Source: Prochilodus magdalenae (taxonomy: Eukaryota; Chordata; Actinopteri; Characiformes; Prochilodontidae). From it: a DNA stretch of 64,000 nt. The position numbers and the translations under genes are program-made. Below, piece by piece: positions 1 to 9,505 of the stretch (within the stretch, counting starts at the first letter, position 1; each line of letters starts with the position of its first letter). The notes beneath the pieces are model-generated. The model ran no database searches. It was not told the DNA's origin and worked only from the letters and a program-made list of their open reading frames with translations. Where the stretch lies: positions 295,001 through 359,000 of the forward strand of contig JAMWET010001896.1 in the NCBI GenBank assembly GCA_024036415.1. Direction: 5' to 3'.

Positions 1-402
1 AGGCCGAATTCAGGATGTAAGGGTGTTTGGGTTTGTCACCTGCAAGTCATTGCCTAATTCTTATCAGTGTCATGCAAGAGGATGTGTCTTAACATTTGTT
101 TCCATTGCCTATTGTGCAGTCAGATACAGATGTACGTTCTGTGATAGATTCAGTGGATTTCAGTGTATGCTGCAACCAGCTATGTCACTACGTCTGTCCC
201 ATTGCTAGATAGAAAAGTGAGAGATAAAGAACCTGTGACTGATACCGCTCCCACCAAATTATACCACCAGTCGCTGATTTGGCAATGTTGTTTTATTTAG
301 GTCATTCTCTATGCTCATAAATTCACCAGACAGATTCACCTTGCGTGTTTAAGGTGGTAGTAACTCCTGCTGATGGTCTGGCAAAGTGTAAACGTCATTG
401 CG

Positions 403-545
403 TAAAGGAAAGGTCATAGTGTGAAGGCCATAGTGCGAGGGAAAGTGCATAGTGTGAAAGAAAAGCCGTAGTGTGAAGGCCATAGTGTGAGGGAAAGGGC
501 ATAGTGTGAAGGACAGGCCAAAGTGTGAAGGCCATAGTGTGAGGG
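403..545. repeat. Degenerate ~20-bp minisatellite
   Basis: A unit resembling AAGGCCATAGTGTGAGGG recurs with variation about seven times. The overlapping minus-strand open frames rich in LWPSHY and TMAFT are by-products of the repeat and are not treated as genes. Confidence 0.7.
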
Positions 546-1155
546 GGACACTGATGTGCCCTACATCCACAAACTTGTGCAGTCCATGCCAAATCCAATC
601 ACAGCTGTTATTGGCGATTCTGGAGGTATTACATGCTACTAGGTACATTTCAGGTTAAGGTTGGGCTTGGATTAAATTTTCAACGGACATTTGACCTTTA
701 ACCTTTACATTTGTGCCTGATTAGTATAAAGAATATCCCAAATTATAATTGAACCCCCCCCCAAAAAAGGCACATTCCTATTTACATGCTATTTTGAGTG
801 TATTGCAAAGAGATAAATAAAACAATACATATGGGCTGTGCAAAAATTAACTTACATTTTATATTTTATGTTTAATAATAATTTTTAAAAAATATTTTTA
901 AAACTCAGCCGTATAATATTTTCAGACAATGCCTCATTTAACATTTACATTTCCTTTACATTTAACACAATGCTGTGGCTATTTATTTATTTATTTTACA
1001 ATGTCATCAGTTCTGCTGTATCAATTTGATCCAGAGTCCGATCCTGAAAGTCAGGTAGAACAAGTTGGTAGCAAACTATACTTTGGCTGACTCTCTCTAT
1101 GTCGTGTGAAGACGTGGCAGGCTTGCCTGTAGGCGGGCAATAAGGATTGTGTTAC

Positions 1156-1184
1156 ATGATGATGTCACCTTGTGACATCATCAT
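1156..1184. repeat. Perfect 13-bp-arm palindrome
   Basis: The arm ATGATGATGTCAC is followed by a 3-base loop and its exact reverse complement. Each arm contains a TGATGTCA-like core similar to CRE/AP-1 sites. Regulatory function is inference only. Confidence 0.6.
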
Positions 1185-1660
1185 TGAGAAATAGGCTGGA
1201 ATTCCACTAAAGAGTCTTTCAGGCTTTCAGGCAGCTGAGAAAAGTGGTTTCTGTGGGAGAGAGTTTCTCCTTCAGGCATGTACTGTGGACTTTATAATTT
1301 TGCAGACTGTTTACATGCACAAACGCTCTACAGCACACCAGAAGACAGAGAAAAATTGAAGAAGAAAAAAAAAACATATTAAAAAATGGCTTTACTTAAT
1401 CACATTTTTGACTGAGGGTTGTTTACAAACATTCGCATATGACTACAAATTAAGCAGATAACTTTAACAGTGCCCTTACAGCCTGGCACGATGGGTTGTT
1501 TGGTTGTTGTGACATTCCTGATAGTTGTTGTCTAATGTTAAGCATAAAACCTTAGCATAAAAAATTAAGATTTGTGTTTATGCAGATGAATCTGTGTAAC
1601 ATAAGGTATATTAGTGGGAGGGTTAGTGATTAAATCATGTTGATGTCATTGTGACTGCAG

Positions 1661-1830
1661 GCCAATACCGAGTAACCATGCAGAGCTCTGAGGCGTCCAT
1701 ACGATGCTGCATGTCTGGATCGTACCTGCTATCCCCAGAAAAAGAAGCATTGTGCCTTCTGGACATGAAGACTGGGCAGACGGCGTTCTACTGGCCATAC
1801 CGGTTCCTCCGTAGATTTGGCCAGATTAAG
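1661..1830 (+). CDS. DOK-family adaptor, PTB-domain exon (partial gene)
   Basis: This exon encodes the first half of an IRS-type phosphotyrosine-binding (PTB) domain. It reads GQYRVTMQSSEASIRCC near its start and WPYRFLRRFGQIK at its end. The EASxRC and WPYRFLRRFG blocks are typical of docking proteins DOK1, DOK2 and DOK3, cytosolic adaptors phosphorylated downstream of receptor and non-receptor tyrosine kinases. The exon is bounded by acceptor GACTGCAG ending at 1660 and donor AAG|GTATGC after 1830. It enters in phase 1 (the G of the first Gly codon comes from the previous exon) and leaves in phase 0, matching the exon at 6542. Earlier exons with the PH domain should lie left of the window. 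The paralogue cannot be fixed from this fragment; family assignment is strong. Confidence 0.88.
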
Positions 1831-2310
1831 GTATGCAACATCCAAAGCAATGCCTAACACCTTCGAAGATCTCTGGGTAGCTGCATCAGATCTCGCATGG
1901 AAGCTGCATATGTACACACATTCGATTCATTGGTAGTCACGTGGCTGGTATCCGGGTTTGTCTAAAGAGCAGTGGCAATATCCCATCTGTAATACAGCAA
2001 AGAATGACCAATGTTAGGCTTATCTGCCTTTTGCATACAGCCCAAATCTGATTTGCTCCTCCTGATCATTCTGATAATTATGTTATGCACCATAGAGGAT
2101 GTCATATACAGATTTCCTCCATTGTTTTCAAGCATTTTAATAATTTTTTTAAGTTTTTGTTGGCAAACTGGTGGTCCTTGGCCCCTCTTTGACTTAATAT
2201 CATAACTAAAATCACCTGCAGGCACTTGAATGTACCTGTAGGCATCCAACCACATCATTATTGAATTATTTGACTTCATGTCTAGCCCCTAAATTGGTGT
2301 TTCAGGCCTG

Positions 2311-2817
2311 AATGGCAAGAATACGTGTATAATTGCAAGTGACCTTGACCGGACAAAACATGAAATAGTGTGTATGCTTTCTGCAAAGAAAATGAAAGTC
2401 AAATTTGATTTTATTTGCATTTTCCATACAGTCCCAGCTTTTTAGATTTGGGGTACAGCACAGAACAAAATATGCATTCGGGCCAGACTATTTGTGTACT
2501 ATTTAAATGAGGACACCATGTACACATTCATACACGATGCATTATGTATTCACAAGGTCTTATTAAACAGGGCTATATATTTATTTGAAAAAGGTGTTGT
2601 ACTTTATAATGTTTATAATGCTTTATTAATCGTTCATATCAATAGTAAGTAGTGCTCATGCAACAATTATACTCTCAATGACATGGGAACTTCCCAGCCT
2701 GCATAATTCATTATAGTCTGTCACAAACACACACCGAACCATACCATATTAGCCTTTAATATTCCTTTAGTATTTGGTGTAATTTTGCAACTTCTGGGTT
2801 ATTGTATTATAATATAC
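2311..2817 (+). repeat. Intronic direct duplication, copy 1
   Basis: This segment is highly similar to 5607-6127 along its whole length. Both start near GCAAGAAT and end near TTATAATATACA. They share, for example, CACCATGTACACATTCATAC and the AAGTAGTGCTCATGCAACAA block. Scattered substitutions and small indels distinguish the copies, so the duplication is not very recent or the sequence is an interspersed repeat. Confidence 0.85.
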
Positions 2818-3110
2818 AATATTCTATGTTTGTTAGTAAACGTATTGGTGGGTTATGGTGAGAAATGTAAACATTATCATCAAAAATGTTCTTGGTTTAA
2901 CCCTATACAAAAAATACATCATGTGGTAGCAAGCATCTGAAGTAGTTCTACCTAACACCAAATGAATACTTTGGTTGAAAGAATCATTACCACATTTGCT
3001 GGTACAATTAAACTACTTTGTTTGGTTTTTACCCTGTAAAATATACTTTTAGATTGAATAAGTGATGCACTTTCTACAGTGTATATAAAATATTATACTA
3101 TAAATATTAC

Positions 3111-3366
3111 ATATCATCGCTGTCCAAAGAAAAACATGTATCTCCATTTTTGTAGATTTTTACTTTTATGCCTCATTTGATCGCATAAGTTGCTGTTTAC
3201 ACTGTGTGGAACTTTCATGAAGAATGGACCAACAGAAATGGCCCAAAACTGCTTGGAAAGACGTCTGGTTCCATTGACTTCCATTCAAAATAAATAACGT
3301 TTTGGCCTCTCCTGTAAAGCTGCCATTTTGGAGATACCTGTTTTTCTTTGGACAGCGACGATATAC
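3111..3366. mobile_element. MITE with ~35-bp terminal inverted repeats
   Basis: The left end reads CGCTGTCCAAAGAAAAACAT followed by GTATCTCCATTTT. The right end is its near-perfect reverse complement, ending in TTTCTTTGGACAGCG. The element is about 255 bp long, has no coding capacity, and is flanked by TATA-rich sequence. It resembles a MITE commonly met in fish introns; the superfamily was not determined. Confidence 0.8.
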
Positions 3367-3549
3367 ATTTACTTGAACTTTGCAAAGACTAGCTGCTCGT
3401 TAAATTAATAAACTCCCATTTCAGATTTATTGTATTGTATTTATTGTAAGTTCAGTAAATGCAAATCGATCACAACAGTGTGTGTTTATGACTGGTTGGG
3501 CTATCATCCACCATGCATGTATAATCCATCAAGCATCCACCAAGCAGGC

Positions 3550-3980
3550 TTGTGTTGCAGCATTACGTCACTGTGATATCCACTAAATTACAAAATCCAT
3601 GTGCCATGGAGCCTACTGGCCTACATGGCCTACTGCCCTACAGTAAAGTGTTAATAAAAGGTTTTTAATAACACTTTCTATGAAAATCATATGTTGAAAA
3701 AAACCAAAACATGATTCACTATCACTTATGCAACTGGATGCACTGAATTATGCAACACTTTATAGCCATGTTTATAATACAATTTGAATTGGTAATATAA
3801 TCCATAAGTAATAGTGAATCTATTTTGTTTAGATTTGACAAGATATGATTTTCATAGAAAGTGTTATTAGAAACCGTTCATTAACACTTTACTGTAGGAC
3901 AGTGTTCATTAGGCTACATGGCACATGGATCTTGTAACTTGGTGGATATCACAGTGATGTAATGCTAAACGGTGTGATGC
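3550..3980. mobile_element. Long inverted repeat (foldback/MITE-like) element
   Basis: Two arms of roughly 130-140 bp face each other around an AT-rich centre of about 120 bp. The inner arm CAGTAAAGTGTTAATA at about 3641 pairs with TTAACACTTTACTG at about 3881. The outer arm GTCACTGTGATATCCAC pairs with GTGGATATCACAGTGATG. Arm identity is high but not perfect. The transcribed intron could fold into a long hairpin. Confidence 0.75.
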
Positions 3981-4438
3981 AACCCGAGCCGAAGACGAGC
4001 TGTCTGAAAGCTCCTTGAACGCTGTAGCGTTATGTGGATTTCTACATAAATGCTTTTCTAGGAGAGCAGTGGATCTCCATGCTGTTTGTCATACGTACTT
4101 CTTCAGTGTTTGCCTGATTGTGGAACACTGAGATTAGCCAGTGTGAGAGAGAGGCTGTAGATCTTTACATTATGTTGCCCTGGGGTTCTTAGCGATCTCC
4201 CGAAGTATTTAAAAAGCCTTACTCTTGGGGTCAATTTTGAAAGGTGTCCACTCCTAGGACGTCTAACAGTCGAGTGAGTGATCCTTCGTTTATACACCTA
4301 TCTTGACAATGGTTTAGTAAAATCCAAATTCTTTTGAAATTAATTTTCAGGCTAATAAGCTTTGGATATGGCTCAGGTGTGGTAAGGACTAGACTTTCAT
4401 GGTGAGGCCTCAGTCTAAAGTGGTTTAAATGGTGTAGG

Positions 4439-5460
4439 GCAGTGGTGGACTGTAATGTACTTAAGTATTTTTGTATATCTGTACCGAAGTATTTCCATTT
4501 CGGACAACTTTGTACTTTAATTCCACTACATTGCTGCTTACAGGGGTTGGACAATGAAACTGAAACACCTGTCATTTTAGTGTGGGAGGTCTTATGGCTA
4601 AATTGGACCAGCCTGGTGGCCAATCTTCATTAATTGCACATTGCACCAGTAAGAGCAGAGTGTGAAGGTTCAGTTAGCAGGTAAGAGCACAGTTCTGCTC
4701 AAAATACTGCAATGCACACAGCATTATGGGTGACATACCAGAGTTCAAAAGAGGACAGACTGTTGGTGCACGTCTTGCTGGCGCATCTGTGACCAAGACA
4801 GCAAGTCTTTGTGATGTATCAAGAGCCACGGTATCCAGGGTAATGTCAGCATACCACCAAGAAGGACGAACCTCCACCAGCATCACGTAGTGACCTGGCC
4901 ACTATCCTGCAAGAAGAATGGCTTAAATCCCTCTGACCACTGTGCAGGACGCAGTATATGTCATTCCCAAGACCAACTGACGCTGTATTGGCCGCAAAAG
5001 GAGGCCCTACACCATACTAATAAATGATTGTGGTCTAAAACCAGGTGTTTCAGTTTCATTGTCCAAACCCTGTACTTCACTGTCATTATGGGACACTTGT
5101 TTCTTTTGGCTTATCTGCTCTGAACTTTTTACATTTTTATTAAACTTAAACTCGTAACTAAGTTGTAAATGAATCTTAAACCGAAATTTAGCTAGTTGGC
5201 AAAAAGCTATTGTGTAGTTCTACCTAACAGACTTAATTAAAGACGTTTTGCTAAAAGACTAGTGGACTGAGAGAGCTGAGCTGATTAAGCAACAGTCTTG
5301 TTCCAGAAATGATAATAGGACCATAATTAGAGCCATAATAAATCATGCTACTGTTGCGCTCCATACTTAAGTACATTTACTCCAGTGGAGGTCTAAATGG
5401 AGGACTTCTGCTTTTACTGGAGGAGTATTTTACCTTCTATCTCTACTACATGGTTTGTTC
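4439..5460. mobile_element. TACTTAAGTA-type teleost repeat, split by a MITE
   Basis: The left part (4439-4540) has GTACTTAAGTATTTTTGT, TATTTCCATTT and CCACTACATT. The right part (about 5340-5460) has CATACTTAAGTACATTTAC and CTCTACTACAT. These short motifs are characteristic of a very common non-autonomous DNA repeat in teleosts, which I recall as hAT-like. The 0.53-kb Tc1-type MITE lies between the parts, so this repeat is probably the older host. Outer ends are approximate. Confidence 0.55.
4541..5074 (+). mobile_element. Tc1-type non-autonomous element, copy 1
   Basis: Terminal inverted repeats CAGGGGTTGGACAATGAAAC and its complement ending CATTGTCCAAACCCTG are flanked by TA on both sides, the Tc1/mariner target. 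Inside, a short frame beginning near 4727 (MGDIPEFKRGQTVGARLAG, then SRATVSRVMSAYHQ) resembles the helix-turn-helix DNA-binding region of a Tc1-like transposase and stops after about 55 codons. The DDE catalytic part is absent, so the element must be mobilised in trans, if at all. Two near-identical copies lie at 45519-46043 and 53237-53763. Confidence 0.9.
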
Positions 5461-5605
5461 ACTTCATCTTACCACTGATGTAGGCTCAGGCACATTCACA
5501 CCTGATGGTCAACCTACTGGGCCAGATTATTACCTGTACCAAAATTATATTTTCATTTTCGAAGGTTTGGATACTTTTGCCAACAAAGAAATTAAATATT
5601 GTACT
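5345..5605 (+). repeat. Intronic repeat partly repeated at 6137-6246
   Basis: The block CTCCAGTGGAGGTCTAAATG and the block GGTTTGGATACTTTTGCCAA occur here about 150 bases apart. They recur at 6137-6246 almost joined together, so the second copy is an internally deleted duplicate. The 92-codon open frame over this stretch has no recognised domain. Confidence 0.65.
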
Positions 5606-5606
5606 G

Positions 5607-6127
5607 CAAGAATGGATGTATAATTGCAAATCACCTTGACCGGACAAAACATGAAATCTTGTGTTTATGCTTTCTGCAATAAAATGACAGTTAAAATTGA
5701 TTTTATTTGTATTTTCCATACAGTCCCAAGTTTTATGATTTGGGGTACAGCACAGAACAAGATATGCTTTGGGGCCGGAATGTATATTTTGTTCTGTTGT
5801 GTACTATTTAAATGAGGACACCATGTACACATTCATACACGATGCATTATGTATTCACAAGGTCTTATTAAACAGGGCTATACATTTAAATTTGAAAAAG
5901 GTGTTATACTTTATAACCATGTTTATAATGCTTTATTAATTGTCCATATCAATAGTAAGTAGTGCTCATGCAACAATTATACTCTCAGTGACATGGGAAC
6001 TTCCCAGCCTGCATAATTCATAATAGTCTGTCACAAACACACACTGAACCATACCATAATAGCCTTTAATATTCCTTTAGTTATTGGTGTAATTTTGCAA
6101 CTTCTAAGTTATTATATTATAATATAC
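5607..6127 (+). repeat. Intronic direct duplication, copy 2
   Basis: Partner of 2311-2817. It is about 14 bases longer because of small insertions, for example in the TTTGTTCTGTTGTGTAC region. It is followed at once by the partial repeat of the 5345-5605 segment, so a larger unit was probably copied and then deleted. Confidence 0.85.
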
Positions 6128-6541
6128 ATGATTATATACTGCATACTTAAGTATGTTTACTCCAGTGGAGGTCTTAAAGGAGGACTTCTGCTTTTCATAT
6201 TTTCTAGAGGTTTGGATACTTTTGCCAACAAAGAAATTTAATATTGGATTATTTAGTTCAGTGAATGCATGGAATGCATATACTTTATGTTTAATTGGAT
6301 TATGGGTTATCTATTGTGGTTACTCATTTAAAGGTCTGACCTTATCTTAGGTCAAACATAAGCCATGTACATAAATGCTGAAGGCTTTACAAGCTTTTTA
6401 CCAGCACGGTCAAATGGAACTTAAGGGGCATCGAAATGTTTACCTTTGTTCATCAAGTCAGTCATAGGCAGTTTTTATATTTCATAATGGAGAATCTTAC
6501 TGTTTTCTTTCTTTTCTGTTTCATCATTGGTCTTGTTACAG

Positions 6542-7492
6542 GACGGTATCACAATTGAGGCAGGCCGTCGGTGTCAAACAGGGGAGGGTCAGTTCATTTT
6601 CCTGTCCAAGCAGGGGACACAGATCTATAGGGCCATTGAGGAGGCAATCATGCACCAGAGTGTACAAGACCTGCTGTCTAAAGCTACCTCTCAGCTCCAA
6701 GATCCCACACCACACCAGCCTCCACCAAGACCAGTGATAGATGAGCGAATGAAAGGTGGTCAGGGTTCTCCAACCAGGAGCCTGCAGGACAGACCAGCAC
6801 TTCCACGGAGAAACCTTGCCCTACCCCCTCCCCCAATACCACCAGCCCCTACAGTACCTCCGGCACCTCCGGCGCCTCCTGCTATCAGCACCAAACCCCC
6901 AGTAGTCCCTACCAAGCCTCCAGCAAACACTGTCAAATCCCCAGCAGTGAGAGCCAAGCACCCAGTAAGCACCTCTGGAGAAGTCCTGTATGCTACCATA
7001 AAACCTCAACCAAAGCCCAGGGTCAAAGGCCCACCTCCAAAGATTCCCCAGTTTCCCCCTGAACCCCACTACAGCCCCACCCACCCCAGGAGGACACAAG
7101 ACCAGGAGAAGGAAGTGAAAGAGCGCCCCTTATCTTGTCCCAGTGATGACCCTGATTCTGACTATTGTAACTGGAAGCAGATGGCTGAAGCGAAGGAGGA
7201 CTGTCCTAACACGGAAACGGTATACAGTACAGTAGTGCCTTCCGCCAGACACAAGAACAAATGTGGCATGGAGGCCAGCCAAGATCCAACCAATCCCAGC
7301 CAACATTCTCACATCATCAGCTCCCCCGAAAATCCCGTCAACTTTAAACAAATGCTTTCCAACGTCCTCTTCAAAGACCTGACCCGGACCACACCGTCGT
7401 TCACGCCCAGGTCATATGGAGGGAGCTCAGATCGCCTGGCTAAGCTGGACATCGAGATGGATGATTTGGATTACTGCGAGGTTAAGAAATGA
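6542..7492 (+). CDS. DOK-family adaptor, terminal coding exon
   Basis: This exon follows acceptor CTTGTTACAG in phase 0 and runs 316 codons to TGA. It completes the PTB domain: DGITIEAGRRCQTGEGQFIF matches the conserved FSFEAGRRCxSGxGxFxF core, followed by QGTQIYRAIEEAI. The rest is a proline-rich, low-complexity tail (PPPPIPPAPTVPPAPPAPP) likely to offer SH3 ligands. It has several candidate phosphotyrosine sites: YATI, YCNW, YSTV and the near-terminal DYCEVKK. YCN fits the pYxN Grb2-SH2 consensus; no YxxP RasGAP/Crk-type motif was seen in the tail. DOK3 is known for Grb2-binding YxN motifs and lack of RasGAP binding, so a DOK3-like role is plausible but unproven. A broken copy of part of this exon lies at 7931-8243. 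Confidence 0.9.
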   Translation, partial: DGITIEAGRRCQTGEGQFIFLSKQGTQIYRAIEEAIMHQSVQDLLSKATSQLQDPTPHQPPPRPVIDERMKGGQGSPTRSLQDRPALPRRNLALPPPPIPPAPTVPPAPPAPPAISTKPPVVPTKPPANTVKSPAVRAKHPVSTSGEVLYATIKPQPKPRVKGPPPKIPQFPPEPHYSPTHPRRTQDQEKEVKERPLSCPSDDPDSDYCNWKQMAEAKEDCPNTETVYSTVVPSARHKNKCGMEASQDPTNPSQHSHIISSPENPVNFKQMLSNVLFKDLTRTTPSFTPRSYGGSSDRLAKLDIEMDDLDYCEVKK

Positions 7493-7640
7493 ACAGCTGT
7501 CACCTTCACCCATTACACCTGCGGTACGCCCCCATCGTGGAAGTAAGATGGTGGTGCGAGAGTCACATTCAGCACTCTCTCTCTCAGGCTTAAAGTGGCA
7601 TTCCAGTGTCACATATCTGTTGCATATATTCAGACTTTTA

Positions 7641-7646
7641 ATATAA
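7641..7646 (+). promoter_or_regulatory. Possible DOK polyadenylation signal (AATATA)
   Basis: No canonical AATAAA was found in the first 150 bases after the stop. AATATAAAA in an AT-rich patch 149 bases after the stop is the best candidate. AATATA is a known weak variant hexamer; use here is inferred. Confidence 0.3.
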
Positions 7647-7837
7647 AATATGTTGGGCAAAACGTGTGGCGCCTTTGTTGATAAGCCTTGGACTTCTTTA
7701 AGGGGGCTGCTTCAAGGTGACATGAATGTTCAGATGCGCACAATACAACTCCTAAAGACAAACTGTGGAAGGTGAGAATGTGAAAAGTGGAATGAGATGC
7801 TCTAGAACAGTTGCAGATGAGCCTATGGTTGGCTAAA

Positions 7838-8395
7838 GCCTCATGAACCAGATCATGGACCAGTGGTACTACGTTCTCTGGAGTGATGGAGCCAATACGT
7901 TTGGGATTCGTTGGAGTGATAACCAGAACTGTTTTGTTTCTTTTCTGTTTTATCACTGGTCTTGTTACAGGACGGTATCACAATTGAGGCAGGCCGTCGG
8001 TGTCAAACAGGGGAGGGTCAGTTCATTTTCCTGTCCAAGTAGGGAACACAGATCTATAGGGCCATTGAGGAGTGTACAAGACCTGCTGTCCAAAGCTACC
8101 TCTCAGCTCCAAGATCCCACAACACACCAGCCTCCACCAAGACCAGTGATAGATGAGCGAATGAAAGGTGGTCAAGGTTCTCCAACCAGGAGCCTGCAGG
8201 ACAGACCTTGCCTGGCACTTCCACGGAGAAACCTTGCCCTACCGAGTGATAACCAGAACTCATCATCCAACATCAATACATGACTTCACTAATGCTCTTG
8301 TGTTCCGACATCTAGCATACAGACTTCCCAGGAAGAACGCCCTCAGCAAACTCCCTACAGATACCCCTGAATTCAGAAGCAACGCCAGATGAGCA
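7838..8395. mobile_element. Degraded interspersed repeat carrying the DOK exon copy
   Basis: The outer parts (about 7838-7930 and 8261-8395) contain TACGTTCTCTGGAGTGATGG and CTTCACTAATGCTCTTGTG. These resemble a repeat I recall as frequent in otophysan fish genomes. The two parts read as continuous repeat if 7931-8260 is removed, so the DOK fragment was inserted into an existing repeat. Ends are approximate. Confidence 0.45.
7931..8243 (+). pseudogene. Broken partial copy of the DOK terminal exon
   Basis: This 313-bp segment copies 6502-6825: the end of the intron, the acceptor CTTGTTACAG and about 280 bases of coding sequence. It differs by a C-to-T change giving an in-frame TAG at 8040-8042 (SKQG becomes SK-stop), a 17-base deletion removing the EAIMHQ region and shifting the frame, and a 6-base insertion near ACAGACC. 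It is flanked by identical 17-bp direct repeats GAGTGATAACCAGAACT (7914-7930 and 8244-8260), like a target-site duplication. Intron sequence is present and no poly(A) is seen, so it is not a processed retrocopy. Because the acceptor survives, it could serve as a cryptic alternative last exon. Confidence 0.9.
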
Positions 8396-8575
8396 GGTGC
8401 CTGCAGACCTTTGGACGCGTAATGCGTTTCCTTGCCCGCAGCACCTGCCCATCGACTTCCATTATCAGCATGCTAAGGTGTTATCTATTGTGAATCTGCA
8501 GATTGAATTATGGGACTCATGGTGGATGTAGATGAAATGGAAACCAGCAAAAGTTTGTAACTATTAAATTAGTGT

Positions 8576-8581
8576 TTTATT
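8576..8581 (-). promoter_or_regulatory. Candidate atoh1 polyadenylation signal
   Basis: TTTATT on the plus strand gives canonical AATAAA on the minus strand, about 350 bases after the bHLH stop codon. It is followed by A/T-rich sequence and would define a 3' UTR of ordinary length. The DOK copy ends about 330 bases further on. Confidence 0.45.
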
Positions 8582-8927
8582 AGAACAATTTGAAGTTAAA
8601 AATAATAATAATACAAAATAAAAAATAAAAAAGCAGAAATTACATCCATAAATAGCAGTCGATTCATTTGTGGTGGACTTAAATCAAAGGAGATGCAAAT
8701 CACGGTGCAGGCTATGCTCGGCCAATAAAGTGCAGCTACAGGGCTTGGATAGGAGATCAAAATGCAATTTGGTGTGTCGCGCCAGCTAATCATTCCCAGT
8801 AGTCTTCTAAACAGCTACTTGCTTCTATTTGGTCCTTATTTTTTTTAAATGTCTACTAAAACACAGACGATAGTGTATTGGAGTGCCCCTGTACCACAGC
8901 ACCACGTTCTCTCGCCTCGTCTGGAGG

Positions 8928-9505
8928 TCAGCAGCCTCTGGACTGGCCTTCTTCTGTGTCACTGAAGTGGGACGACTCTCCATCACTGGCGCTGGACAAG
9001 GCGATGACCTCGTTCTTGCTTTCCGGGCTGTAGTGTGCAGTAGGAGTGGACAGGATGAGCAGACGTCCTTCTGGGACGCCGACGTCCCGTGCGAGGCACG
9101 CTGGAGAGGGCGTGTCCGTCGTGCAAGTCCTTACAATCCGCTCGGCCTGGAAGGACCGGTGGGGACTTTTCTGTCCCCTGCATTCGGACCTGACCACACC
9201 CTCTAGGAGCTCGGAGAGCTCGGCGATGTAGATCTGCGCCATCTGCAGCGTGTCGTACTTGGACAGCTTTTTTTCGTTCTCCAGCGAAGGAATGACGCTC
9301 CTCAGTTTGTCGAAAGCACGGTTCAGACCGTGCATGCGCCGCCTCTCTCGGGCGTTGGCAGCCACTCGCCGGTGCCGCTGGGGGCCAGTCAGGTGTTGCT
9401 TGGCCCCGGGCCCTTTGTCTGTCCCTGGGTCTTCTTCAGGGAGGGCAGAAGTAGAGTTTACAGTGCACTTGTCCAGCGTGACGTCCAGCGAGGCGTGGGT
9501 GTAAA
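8928..9505 (-). CDS. atoh1: Atonal/ATOH1-type bHLH factor, exon 2
   Basis: This exon carries the whole bHLH domain of a proneural transcription factor. The basic region is [20 protein letters not shown], followed by helix 1 ([16 protein letters not shown]), the loop, and helix 2 ([20 protein letters not shown]). The [10 protein letters not shown] and [15 protein letters not shown] blocks are diagnostic of the ATOH1 subfamily, which binds E-boxes as a heterodimer with E proteins and drives hair-cell and cerebellar granule-cell fate. The C-terminal tail is serine/acid-rich ([17 protein letters not shown]). The exon starts after acceptor CATCTTTACAG, in frame with exon 1 at 9867-10026 (phase 1). 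The total protein is 245 residues, shorter than mammalian ATOH1 but reasonable for the fish b/c paralogues. Which paralogue (atoh1a/b/c) was not determined. Confidence 0.93.

Larger units (their letters stand above)
1..1660 (+). other. DOK intron or upstream sequence, no exon recognised
   Basis: This AT-rich stretch precedes the first recognisable DOK exon. The N-terminal PH domain expected for a DOK protein is not visible, so upstream exons probably lie left of the window. It holds a short minisatellite (about 403-545) and a small perfect palindrome (1156-1184). The short open frames here have no recognisable domain and no convincing splice context. Confidence 0.5.
1831..6541 (+). other. DOK intron, repeat-filled
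   Basis: A 4.7-kb intron separates the two halves of the PTB domain, with donor GTATGC and acceptor CTTGTTACAG. It contains a MITE (3111-3366), a long inverted repeat element (about 3550-3980), a Tc1-type MITE (4541-5074) inside a TACTTAAGTA-type teleost repeat, and a 0.5-kb direct duplication (2311-2817 and 5607-6127). No coding exon was recognised inside it. Confidence 0.8.

Noticed and set aside
6760..7351. Minus-strand open frames of 79, 92 and 73 codons
   Set aside because: They are antisense shadows of the proline-rich DOK exon.
7843..8283. 146-codon open frame overlapping the DOK exon copy
   Set aside because: It reads host repeat plus exon copy, partly in the wrong frame; the true frame has a stop at 8040 and a frameshift.
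8883..9504. Plus-strand open frames of 107, 84 and 72 codons over the bHLH exon
   Set aside because: They are antisense shadows of the atoh1 coding sequence.
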